From positions 2,604,001 through 2,668,000 of the forward strand of contig CBDCVP010000023.1 in the NCBI GenBank assembly GCA_965223025.1: a DNA stretch of 64,000 nt, in the 5' to 3' direction. Shown in pieces: positions 18,349-26,280 of the stretch. This DNA comes from JABDMH01 sp965223025 (GTDB lineage: Bacteria > Bacteroidota > Bacteroidia > Chitinophagales > Saprospiraceae). Within the stretch, counting starts at the first letter, position 1, and each line of letters begins with the position of its first letter. The position numbers and the translations under genes were made by a program. The notes under the pieces were generated by a model that had not been told where the DNA came from, did no database searches, and worked only from the letters and a program-made list of their open reading frames with translations.

Positions 18349-19836
18349 TTAGAGGCACATCAAATATTCTGTGAGTGCATTCTTCTCATCCTTGGCTAAC
18401 TGGAGATCCAAGATCAAGTTGAAAAATTCAACGGCATCGCCCAAGGTCGGCAACCGATCATCGTGCAAATAAGGTGGCGAATCCTTGATGCCTCTAAGTG
18501 GAAAATTCTTGATTGGCCCTTCCGGTCGACCTTGATAAAATCGCTCCACTTGTAGATCATACATTTGATCATCAACGAAGGCGGGTCCGTAGTGACAACT
18601 ACTGCATTTGGCCTTGCCCCAAAACAGCGCTTCCCCCTTTAATTCTCTGGATGTAGCTTTTTCCGGAATAAGTCGTCCTAATGGGTCCAACTTTGGAGCC
18701 GGTGGGAAATCAAGCATGGCGTTGAAATCACCCATTCGGTTGGCCACGGACTTTTGGTGCGCTCGCGGTCCTATATGTTGCATCATACCCGGATCACCAT
18801 CAAAATATTCTTCGATCTCAGCAAAGTGATCCATACTCCTAATGGAACGTTTGGATGCCAACTGCATCAGATTATAATTACCTCTCATAGAAGGAGTCCC
18901 CACCCGCAATCTGGCCAGGTGCGGCCGGCTGTCCGGCGCCAGCTCAAATGCACCGTTGGTATGTCCATTGACATGACAGGAAAAACAAGCCACACCAGTG
19001 CTGGGTGCCAGGGTAACTCGGTGTGTCGTGTGATTAAACCAGGTGGTGGGGGTAGGTCTGACCAACTCCTTAAGACCTTCCATCTGCTCTGGCGAAAGCA
19101 ACCCGTCAAATATCTCATAGTAATTGCTCAAGGTCACCTCCCTTCCCTTGGTCACATCTCCCATTTCCTTGTGATTGGTCAAAAACATGGGTGGTGGAAA
19201 TTCAGGTAAGTACTCGTCGGGATAGTCGTGATCCACATCAATTCTCCTGTGCTCGGGATGAGCGAGATTCCAACTATCGGGAAATACCATATGTGCTGTG
19301 GATGCCAATGGATGGGCCAAGGGTTTAAAAGGAAATAAATCCCTTTGCTTAATCTCCTCAGCGGAAAGTTTAGCTAAATCCTCGTAGGATTTAATACCCA
19401 TAGGCAATCTCGAAACCGGTCCCTGCATGATCGGTTTTCTACCTCCCGACATAAACTTGTTGGGATAAGACTTACCATCGAAACGATATCGAGATTTCAT
19501 ATAGGCTCTCACATCATTCATTAACTCCGGCTTCTGCTTTGCATGAAATTGCAACCAATCCTCCCAGCTCATAGGTAGATTAGGATCCATAAACGATGAG
19601 CCAGCCCTACCGGCATATCTCCAGAGATCAAGGGGAGTCCTCTCACCTTTCTCGACCATGGGATAGCGCAAAAGGGAGTCCACATGCCCAGAACCTAAAC
19701 CATAGTCAGGTTCAATGAAGTTTTCAATGACTGCCCCAGGTGATTGCAATAAATGGCCATCAAACTGATCTGCTACTTGAAATCCAGCCAGCGCCAATGT
19801 AGCTGTAAACACCAATCCAATAATGATCTTTTTCAT
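18349..19836 (-). CDS. di-haem c-type cytochrome, MauG/cytochrome c peroxidase-like
   Basis: About 495 residues from MKKIIIGLVFTATLALAG, a clear signal peptide; an in-frame ATG eight codons earlier (19860) is less likely. Two CxxCH haem sites are present, CFSCH near residue 280 and CSSCH near residue 400. The C-terminal stretch FPLRGIKDSPPYLHDDRLPTLGDAVEFFN is shared with the di-haem peroxidase/MauG superfamily. The N-terminal ~270 residues, which mention no haem, are unassigned. The protein would be periplasmic; peroxidase or another oxidative role cannot be decided from sequence. It follows the PPOX-family gene on the same strand by about 45 bp. Confidence 0.75.
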   Translation of the reverse strand: MKKIIIGLVFTATLALAGFQVADQFDGHLLQSPGAVIENFIEPDYGLGSGHVDSLLRYPMVEKGERTPLDLWRYAGRAGSSFMDPNLPMSWEDWLQFHAKQKPELMNDVRAYMKSRYRFDGKSYPNKFMSGGRKPIMQGPVSRLPMGIKSYEDLAKLSAEEIKQRDLFPFKPLAHPLASTAHMVFPDSWNLAHPEHRRIDVDHDYPDEYLPEFPPPMFLTNHKEMGDVTKGREVTLSNYYEIFDGLLSPEQMEGLKELVRPTPTTWFNHTTHRVTLAPSTGVACFSCHVNGHTNGAFELAPDSRPHLARLRVGTPSMRGNYNLMQLASKRSIRSMDHFAEIEEYFDGDPGMMQHIGPRAHQKSVANRMGDFNAMLDFPPAPKLDPLGRLIPEKATSRELKGEALFWGKAKCSSCHYGPAFVDDQMYDLQVERFYQGRPEGPIKNFPLRGIKDSPPYLHDDRLPTLGDAVEFFNLILDLQLAKDEKNALTEYLMCL

Positions 19837-19880
19837 GACAATAAGATTTTTGACATCCAAGGCTCATTCGCGACGCGGTT

Positions 19881-20333
19881 TTACACACCATATGAGGCTC
19901 TTGCAGCTTTTACCCGCTGTTCCAATGTCGTTTCTGGGTACAGTAGGTAGCTGGGAGCAATGATTGATTTAGCTGTCTCCATCGACACCTCAATGATGCT
20001 CGCAAAGGGATATTTTCCCTTGGTGATATCCAAGAGCACCGCTTCTCTTTCGAGAAACTCGGGTTGGTTGTCACGGATGATCTGTGCGCTGCCCTTTATC
20101 TGAAATCCCTTCTGAACAAAGATGTCGATAAAGCTCACACAAACGTATTTATTTTGGGTGATATTCCTCACCGACTGAGGGGAAGCTATATTCGCAATGA
20201 TGATTTTATTTACTCCATAGCAAGCAAAAACTTCTTTCGGTGACACGTTGGGAAAGTTGTCTGATGAAGCCGTGGCCAACCAACAAAGTACACAATGATC
20301 AACAGCTCGTCGTATTTCTGTAGTGAGGTTCAT
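19881..20333 (-). CDS. pyridoxamine 5'-phosphate oxidase-like flavin-binding protein
   Basis: 150 residues forming one split-barrel flavin-binding domain: CWLATASSDNFPNVSP at the N-terminus, IANIASPQSVRNI and VCVSFIDIFVQKGFQIKGSA in the middle. Members include general stress FMN- or F420-binding proteins with no fixed substrate. It is distinct from true PdxH, which is encoded at 29143-29832. It is the upstream partner of the di-haem cytochrome on the minus strand. Confidence 0.8.
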   Translation of the reverse strand: MNLTTEIRRAVDHCVLCWLATASSDNFPNVSPKEVFACYGVNKIIIANIASPQSVRNITQNKYVCVSFIDIFVQKGFQIKGSAQIIRDNQPEFLEREAVLLDITKGKYPFASIIEVSMETAKSIIAPSYLLYPETTLEQRVKAARASYGV

Positions 20334-20828
20334 GGATCCAGCTTAGCGGCACCCAGTCATAGATCTCTGATGAGCTCTATAGCAGAAGCGGAGGGTGCCA
20401 AATAAACTAAAAGTAGACAAATAATTGTAGGATAGTAGAGTTGTGATGCTAATTTACCGGGAAAGAGAAATGCCACTTTGCGCTCGCTTTATTTTTCGTA
20501 AAAGTACTTTTATCAACGCTCTGCATAAGGAATATTCTGTTTTGTAAACCATCCTATTTTCGGATTATTGAATGATTCTTTGCAGATGGCCATTTGCACC
20601 CGTAATATGGTACTTCTGAGCTTACTGGATATGGCTACCAGTAACACACAGCGTCATCGAATCCAAAAGTATTCAAAGCATTATGGTTGTCTTTGATGTT
20701 TAAGAAAATCGAATGCTAAGCAGACCCAGTATTGGTAAATAGACAGAACATCAATGATCAAGCGACATTTTCGAATGCTCAACGGCTGCGCAAATAGTTC
20801 GATCTCGAAGCAAAATGCCTGCATGCGG
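20334..20828. other. intergenic region, no gene seen
   Basis: Divergent region between the PPOX-like gene (minus) and the FtsX-like permease (plus). An open frame at 20681-20866 has no domain and is rejected. The right part, described in the next three entries, holds probable control sites for the permease. I see no tRNA or conserved RNA here. Confidence 0.4.
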
Positions 20829-20865
20829 TGTCCACATCCGCACATACGCTGTCCGAAATCGCACA
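20829..20865 (+). promoter_or_regulatory. tandem activator-like sites TGTCC(A/G)N4CGCACA
   Basis: Two copies of an imperfect palindrome, TGTCCACATCCGCACA (20829-20844) and TGTCCGAAATCGCACA (20850-20865), start 21 bp apart, two helical turns. This is the arrangement of enhancer sites bound by sigma-54-dependent activators, and they lie about 90-127 bp upstream of the start point predicted by the next entry. No cognate regulator is encoded in the window. Confidence 0.5.
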
Positions 20866-20929
20866 CAATCCTGAGTTAACCAAAAAATGATAATGTATAA
20901 ATATTTGAAACATAAGGCATTACTGCTAC

Positions 20930-20944
20930 TGGCACGACTTTCGT
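20930..20944 (+). promoter_or_regulatory. candidate sigma-54 -24/-12 promoter
   Basis: TGGCACGACTTTCGT matches the -24 part of the sigma-54 consensus exactly (TGGCACG) but only partly the -12 part (TCGT instead of TTGC). Its distance to the tandem palindromes upstream supports the reading. Transcription would begin near 20956, giving a leader of about 100 nt before the FtsX-like gene. Confidence 0.4.
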
Positions 20945-21025
20945 CTTAATATAGCATGGCACTTGATCCGGATCTTAAGAATACAGTATTCTCTGAGCTA
21001 AATACTGAGGATACGCTTGGAACTA

Positions 21026-21033
21026 TATCTTTG
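21026..21033 (+). promoter_or_regulatory. candidate Bacteroidota -7 box TATCTTTG
   Basis: TATCTTTG fits the Bacteroidota housekeeping -7 consensus TAnnTTTG and lies 23 bp before the ATG of the FtsX-like permease. No TTG-type -33 box is seen at the usual distance, so this is an alternative to the sigma-54-like element rather than a firm call. Confidence 0.4.
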
Positions 21034-21056
21034 CTTTTCTCGTCAACGTACTGACC

Positions 21057-23453
21057 ATGATTAGAAATCACTTAAAGACAGGATGGCGGGTCATCTCTAA
21101 GGACATACCCTTTACGACCATAAATGTCATCGGTCTGTCCACCGGTCTCGCCATTGCTTTACTGATCATACTTTATGGCCGCTTCGAGCTCAGCTATGAA
21201 GACGCTAATCCATTGGCCGATCGTGTGGCTCGCATTACCATGGATTATCTCGATGGTCAGACGGTGGTAGATCAAGATGCGGAGACCTACCCTCCACTGG
21301 GGCCGAGGGTGAAAAATGAATTCAGTGACGTACTGGAATATACCAGAGCCCAGGACCTTAATGAGAGCACACTGGAGGTTGACCATAAGACCTTCAGAGC
21401 CGAAAAAATATATGCGGTTGATCCAGCATTTTTCGAGCTGATGAATTATCCGCTTCTGTCTGGACAGCCAAAAGGCCTATTTGAAGGCCCATATCAGGCT
21501 GTCGTATCGACAGATTTTGCCCAAAAACATTTCCCGGGAAGAAATGCGATTGGAGAGACCTTTCAGATCCATGGCTACGCTCAACCGTTTATCATTAAAG
21601 GTCTTATTAGCAAGAGTCCAGCCAATACCCATCTAAAGTTTAATCTGCTCATTTCATATCCGACACTGACCAAAGGAAAGGACCAGGATGACAAATCGTG
21701 GAATAGCAATAACCTTTTCACCTACCTTCTTCTAAACGAGGGGGCTTCAATAGATCATCTCAATCAGAATCTATCCACGCTCAGTGAACGATTGATGGCC
21801 GAAGAAAAAATCATTGGAGAACGCGTGATCGCTCAGCCCATCGAAGACATTCACCTTCATTCAAAGAAATCCTATGAACCGGAAGCGGGTGGCGATGCTG
21901 AATCTGTGTACATGCTACTGGGCGTAGCCTTACTCGTCATGCTGATTGCCATTGTTAATTACATCAACTTATCGACATCAAAGTCACTTGATCGAGCCAG
22001 GGAGGTGGGCATACGAAAAGTCATTGGATCATCATTAAGTCAACTCAGGCTTCAGTTCTTCACGGAGTCCATGCTAATAAATGTATTCGCAGGGATCTGC
22101 GCCATTACCTGGATGGCACTTGGCATATCCAGATTCAAGACATTAGCAGACCTTCCCGAAGACTTCGAGTTCTTTAATGAGCCATTTTTCTGGTCAGCAC
22201 TTCTAGGTGTCCTGCTGATTAGCACTATCCTATCAGGTCTTTTCCCTGCGCTCATCCTATCATCATTTAAACCCATTACCGTGCTGAGGGGAAAATTCTC
22301 TCGTGCTGCATATGGAGTTACCTTGCGCAAGGGGCTGGTGATTTTTCAATTTGCGATCACCACCTTTTTGCTTGTTCAGACCTTGACGGTCACCAGGCAG
22401 CTGGATTATATGAGATCGATGGACCTGGGAGTCAATATTGACCAAACCCTGGTGGTTCATGCCCCAGAACAAGATTCGTTGGTAAAGAATTTCCCACGTT
22501 TCAAAGAACAGTTGCTGGATCAAACGGACATTGAAGCTGTGGCACTATCGACCACCGTACCTGGTCTGCCATCACACCAAATGGGTAGTAGGACCGGCGT
22601 CAACCTGGTGAATGCCATCGACAATCACAACTTCAACTTCTACATCTATTGGATCGATGCCGACTTTGTTCCTACACTTCAGATGAAGGTGCTGGCTGGA
22701 CAGAATTTCCAAGAAGGGCAAAGCCACACCAACCAGGTCATCGTCAATGAAGAGTCCATTAGACTATGGGGGATACCAGATGCTGAATCAGCCATTGGTC
22801 AAAAGATTGATTTATGGGGCGAGGCAAGAACCATCATTGCGGTAGTACAAAACTTTAACCAGATCAGTGCCAAATCAGCTTTTATTCCCCTCATCTTTCA
22901 CTATGGTCCCAGTTGGGGGAGCTACGCCAGCATTCGCCTAAAACCAGGCAATTTATCAGGCCAGATACAATTGGTTGAGCAAATTCATCGAGCCAATTTT
23001 GCTTCCAACCCCTTTGACTTCTTCTTCCTTGACGAAGAATTTGACAAGCAGTATCGCAGTGACCAGCAATTTCAAGCGGTCTTTAAACTACTATCCGGTT
23101 TTGCCCTGCTAATTGCTTGCCTCGGCCTGTTTGGATTAGTCTCTTTCACCATTGCTCGAAGAAGTAAGGAAATTGGCATTCGCAAAGTGCTTGGTGCAAA
23201 CCTAAGTCAAGTCACTACCCTCCTGGCCAGCGATTTTGTTTGGTTGATACTCATCTCGATAGCCATCGCCTTGCCGATCACCTTTTTCATCATCGAGCGT
23301 TGGCTGGTTCAATATCCCTTCCGCATTGAGCTCAATGCTGCCTTGTTTTTAGCGCCCGTGATGCTGCTCATTTCCATCGCTTTGGGAACGATCTTATTCA
23401 AGATTGTTCAGTTTTCATTGGCTACACCAGCAGCCTCCCTACGCGATGAATAG
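21057..23453 (+). CDS. FtsX-like ABC transporter permease (MacB-type, two-domain)
   Basis: 798 residues in the layout typical of Bacteroidota ADOP-like permeases: TM helix near 20-40, a large extracytoplasmic MacB periplasmic core, three TM helices around 280-420 with the coupling segment REVGIRKVIGSSLSQLR, a second extracytoplasmic domain, and three final TM helices with KEIGIRKVLGANLSQV. It lacks an ATPase domain and needs a separate LolD/MacB-like partner, not present here. Substrate is unknown; relatives export peptides or lipids or act in signalling. The upstream region carries sigma-54-like sites. Confidence 0.9.
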   Translation: MIRNHLKTGWRVISKDIPFTTINVIGLSTGLAIALLIILYGRFELSYEDANPLADRVARITMDYLDGQTVVDQDAETYPPLGPRVKNEFSDVLEYTRAQDLNESTLEVDHKTFRAEKIYAVDPAFFELMNYPLLSGQPKGLFEGPYQAVVSTDFAQKHFPGRNAIGETFQIHGYAQPFIIKGLISKSPANTHLKFNLLISYPTLTKGKDQDDKSWNSNNLFTYLLLNEGASIDHLNQNLSTLSERLMAEEKIIGERVIAQPIEDIHLHSKKSYEPEAGGDAESVYMLLGVALLVMLIAIVNYINLSTSKSLDRAREVGIRKVIGSSLSQLRLQFFTESMLINVFAGICAITWMALGISRFKTLADLPEDFEFFNEPFFWSALLGVLLISTILSGLFPALILSSFKPITVLRGKFSRAAYGVTLRKGLVIFQFAITTFLLVQTLTVTRQLDYMRSMDLGVNIDQTLVVHAPEQDSLVKNFPRFKEQLLDQTDIEAVALSTTVPGLPSHQMGSRTGVNLVNAIDNHNFNFYIYWIDADFVPTLQMKVLAGQNFQEGQSHTNQVIVNEESIRLWGIPDAESAIGQKIDLWGEARTIIAVVQNFNQISAKSAFIPLIFHYGPSWGSYASIRLKPGNLSGQIQLVEQIHRANFASNPFDFFFLDEEFDKQYRSDQQFQAVFKLLSGFALLIACLGLFGLVSFTIARRSKEIGIRKVLGANLSQVTTLLASDFVWLILISIAIALPITFFIIERWLVQYPFRIELNAALFLAPVMLLISIALGTILFKIVQFSLATPAASLRDE

Positions 23454-23532
23454 GGTAAACCAATTATGCTAGAGTATTTCCAGTCATCTTACCCAAGTCA
23501 CAAAGAATTATGTAATAATTAGAATTAAATTA

Positions 23533-24506
23533 CTGAATAATTCATTTACGTTACAAATTTCAAATCTGGAATCGTGCATGGTGGATGAAGCATTAATCTA
23601 TTGGTAAGATTATGAAATAGAATGTCTTTATACAGGTGCCTATTGAACCTGTAGGTATACTCATTGAGATACTTTTGTAGATATTTTACTTGATGATGAA
23701 TACCTCTCAACCAAGATTTGAGCCCCATAATAAACCGATGCATCAAAGGAAAATTCTCTCCTTTTTTAGAGTGGATCTGGTCAACATGATATTTTCCTTT
23801 TCGAGCAATGGGGGAGTAACCTCTCCATTTATCGGTCGTTACGATTGCATCTGGGTCAATATGTTGGTCAAAGAATGGCTCTAGCTGTTTGCTGCCAGCA
23901 TTGGGAATAACCTTTGCATATGCCCTGCTGATTCCACCGCCAGGGTGTTTCTGGATAGCCACAACTACCTGTTTTTTAGTCGATTGACTTCGGCCGCGCT
24001 GCTTTTTCACCTTGCCCCCGATCATCGTTTCATCTACAGCCACCGCACCATCAATCGGATATTTCCCACTTGATTTCATTGCTAACATGACCTTCGTTTT
24101 AAAGCGCCACACTACCGGTTGATTCATGTCCAACTTTCGAGCTAATTCATAGGTTGACATTCCTTTTGTCGAGGTGCTTAGATAGAAAATAATGTAGAAT
24201 GCCTTGTGCAACGGAAATTTTACTTTATGAAAAAGGGTATGGGCAGTAGGGGATTCCACAGAACGACATTTGGTACATCGTCTTTCTCCGTATCGAGCTG
24301 TCCCACAATATTTCCCATTACCACATTTGCGACATGAATATCCACTGCTCCACTTGATTTCACTCAAGTAATCCAGACAATCCGCTTTACACGTAAATCG
24401 ACTACTAAATTCAAAAATACTGACTCCTTTAAACATTCTTTCAGTTTCCATTTTCTTTTTGCCTCTAAGTAAGTACCTTACCGTGCAACCAAACTGCATT
24501 ATTCAG
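23533..24506 (-). mobile_element. IS1595-family insertion sequence, copy 2
   Basis: 974 bp, the same element as at 14118-15091 but on the minus strand. It is flanked by the perfect 8-bp duplication TTAAATTA (23525-23532 and 24507-24514), with the same CTGAATAAT ends. It lies immediately after the stop codon of the NmrA-like reductase, in the same orientation as that gene, and the target duplication includes that stop. Because each copy has its own matched duplication, no recombination between the two copies has occurred since insertion. Confidence 0.93.
23546..24451 (-). CDS. IS1595-family transposase (copy 2)
   Basis: Identical over its whole length to the transposase of copy 1: zinc ribbon, AVDETMIGG and VTTDKWRGY acidic motifs, and the LKSWLRGIHHQ region. 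The start is taken at the internal ATG (24451) by the same reasoning as for copy 1; the in-frame ATG at 24499 would add 16 residues. The frame is intact. Identity of the two copies points to a very recent transposition within this genome. Confidence 0.92.
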   Translation of the reverse strand: METERMFKGVSIFEFSSRFTCKADCLDYLSEIKWSSGYSCRKCGNGKYCGTARYGERRCTKCRSVESPTAHTLFHKVKFPLHKAFYIIFYLSTSTKGMSTYELARKLDMNQPVVWRFKTKVMLAMKSSGKYPIDGAVAVDETMIGGKVKKQRGRSQSTKKQVVVAIQKHPGGGISRAYAKVIPNAGSKQLEPFFDQHIDPDAIVTTDKWRGYSPIARKGKYHVDQIHSKKGENFPLMHRFIMGLKSWLRGIHHQVKYLQKYLNEYTYRFNRHLYKDILFHNLTNRLMLHPPCTIPDLKFVT

Positions 24507-25370
24507 TTAAATTAATTTCTGGTCACCATTCCTAAATCCTTCAATAAGGGCCAAAGGTGCTTTGTGGGGTCTGCCGGCAGCCTTATTAAACTGTGAATCT
24601 ACATTAAAAGCACCTATACTGATTCCTTCATAAATACCTGCTATTACTGTTCCGATAAAATCTCCCAATGCCTCTTTTCTTTCCTTCTCATAGGCTTCGC
24701 CGGATACAGGTCGATAAATCAGATGGGTATCATATACCTTATTGATTAACTCCGCCAAATGTGCTTGGGATATGCCTTCACCGACCAGATTGTAAACCTT
24801 TCCGTCATGATCTTTATGAAGTAGCATTTGCGCGTAGGCATGACCAAGCTCTCCCCTGCTGGTATAAGCACATTTTCCATTTCCTGCACAATTGCTGATT
24901 TCACCCGCCTTCACATAATGGTCGATGTATTCTAGGTCTGGCTCAATATAGATGCCATTCCTACCGATGGCCCATTGCAGGCCCGAATCCTGAATGTCTT
25001 TTTCCGTTTGGCGATTACTGCGCACTATCGGACTAAAGGCCGTCTTTTGTGTGTCTCCTACTATACTTGTATATACGATTTTTTGTACACCATTTGACTT
25101 GGCGGCTGCAATCACATTCCTATGTTGTTGAATGCGTTTTTCAGGTACATCCATTCCAGAAATCAACAGCACCGCCTCAACGCCAAACAATGCTTCGTCT
25201 AATTCCTGGCGGTTATTGTAGTCACCTTTTCTGATGTCAACATCCAAGTGACTGGCTTTTTCAGGTGTGCGAGCTATGCCAATGACCTGGTCTTTGCCCA
25301 GTTCCTGGATCAGTTGTTTGACAACTGCTGAACCCAATTGACCGCTTGCGGAGGTTACTGCTACTTTCAT
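24507..25370 (-). CDS. NmrA/QorB-like NAD(P)-binding reductase
   Basis: 287 residues. The N-terminal MKVAVTSASGQLGSAVVKQL is a Rossmann dinucleotide loop of the atypical SDR type, followed by KIVYTSIVGD and an RNGIYIEP segment typical of the NmrA/QorB subgroup, which includes NAD(P)H:quinone oxidoreductases and redox sensors. No complete YxxxK catalytic pair is obvious. Its TAA stop lies within the duplicated target of IS copy 2, so the reading frame survived the insertion exactly at its end. Confidence 0.82.
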   Translation of the reverse strand: MKVAVTSASGQLGSAVVKQLIQELGKDQVIGIARTPEKASHLDVDIRKGDYNNRQELDEALFGVEAVLLISGMDVPEKRIQQHRNVIAAAKSNGVQKIVYTSIVGDTQKTAFSPIVRSNRQTEKDIQDSGLQWAIGRNGIYIEPDLEYIDHYVKAGEISNCAGNGKCAYTSRGELGHAYAQMLLHKDHDGKVYNLVGEGISQAHLAELINKVYDTHLIYRPVSGEAYEKERKEALGDFIGTVIAGIYEGISIGAFNVDSQFNKAAGRPHKAPLALIEGFRNGDQKLI

Positions 25371-25600
25371 TTCTGCTAAAATAGTGTTTTTAGTCTTCTA
25401 TCAATTTGACTGCCTTCCCCTGGGTGAGCACCCTGACTTGTCTTCTCATTCCTGCCTCATGGATCGAATTACTGTCCCTTCATCGGAGTCAGAAATTCAC
25501 TACATTAATGATAACATGGAAGGATCATCTTGATGACTGATCAAAATGCAAACAGTATCACGCATCTGAATTTCCAGGAGGGTATAAACTAGATCTATCG

Positions 25601-26173
25601 ATGTATCGAGTGATATGCTTGGGATTATTGTTTTTTTTCTTGGGTTCTTGTGCAAAGAACTCCAGTGTAGCACCATTCTGCGTTGGTGACTTGTTGATAG
25701 ACAGCACTGATAAAAACATATCTATACGAACATTTAATCCCATTCTAGAACTTCATCTATGGAATAAGATGGATTCAATAGACTTAAATAGCGATGGTCA
25801 GGCCGACATTGAGCTGTCGCTATTCCACAGTGCTTTTCATGGTGGCCTATTATTGGCAAAGTCGCTCATTGAAATCCAAACATTACATAATAAGGTCCAG
25901 GTCTTATCGGATTCGAGCTACGTGCGAAGATTGGTTGAAGGAGATGTAATTTTAGGTACAGAATCTTGGCAGAGTGGTAAGTTAATACTTGTTGGTGCAT
26001 GGGATGGTTTTCCGCCACCGGGTGGCAGTCGCCATTACCATGGCGCTTGGTCAGAAGAAAACGAGGGATATATTGCGATCAAGATGATGGGATGCCTAGG
26101 CTGGATAAGTGCAAAAGCCAATCGTGGAGTAAATCTTCAGATATCTAAAGTGGGCATTCAGACATTACCTTAG
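25601..26173 (+). CDS. lipoprotein of unknown function
   Basis: 190 residues. A lipoprotein signal is clear: hydrophobic stretch, then FLGSC with Cys17. The rest has no domain I recognise; it contains the calcium-loop-like DLNSDGQADIEL near residue 65 and a Gly/Pro/His-rich stretch near 145-150. It is a single gene, convergent with the FtsX-like permease at 26281-28749. Confidence 0.65.
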   Translation: MYRVICLGLLFFFLGSCAKNSSVAPFCVGDLLIDSTDKNISIRTFNPILELHLWNKMDSIDLNSDGQADIELSLFHSAFHGGLLLAKSLIEIQTLHNKVQVLSDSSYVRRLVEGDVILGTESWQSGKLILVGAWDGFPPPGGSRHYHGAWSEENEGYIAIKMMGCLGWISAKANRGVNLQISKVGIQTLP

Positions 26174-26280
26174 TAAGCACGCTGGTGTCTACTTTAGATG
26201 GCAGCAGATTTTAGAATGCCTACCACCGTCATGGAAAATCTTGGCCGGGCATGAGGAGTTAACTGAAACGATCGAAACAT

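Noticed and set aside
20681..20866. Minus-strand open frame upstream of the FtsX-like gene
   Set aside because: It overlaps the tandem palindromes and has no domain.
20957..20971. Second TGGCAC as another sigma-54 promoter
   Set aside because: No GC at the -12 position and it overlaps the predicted start point of the first.
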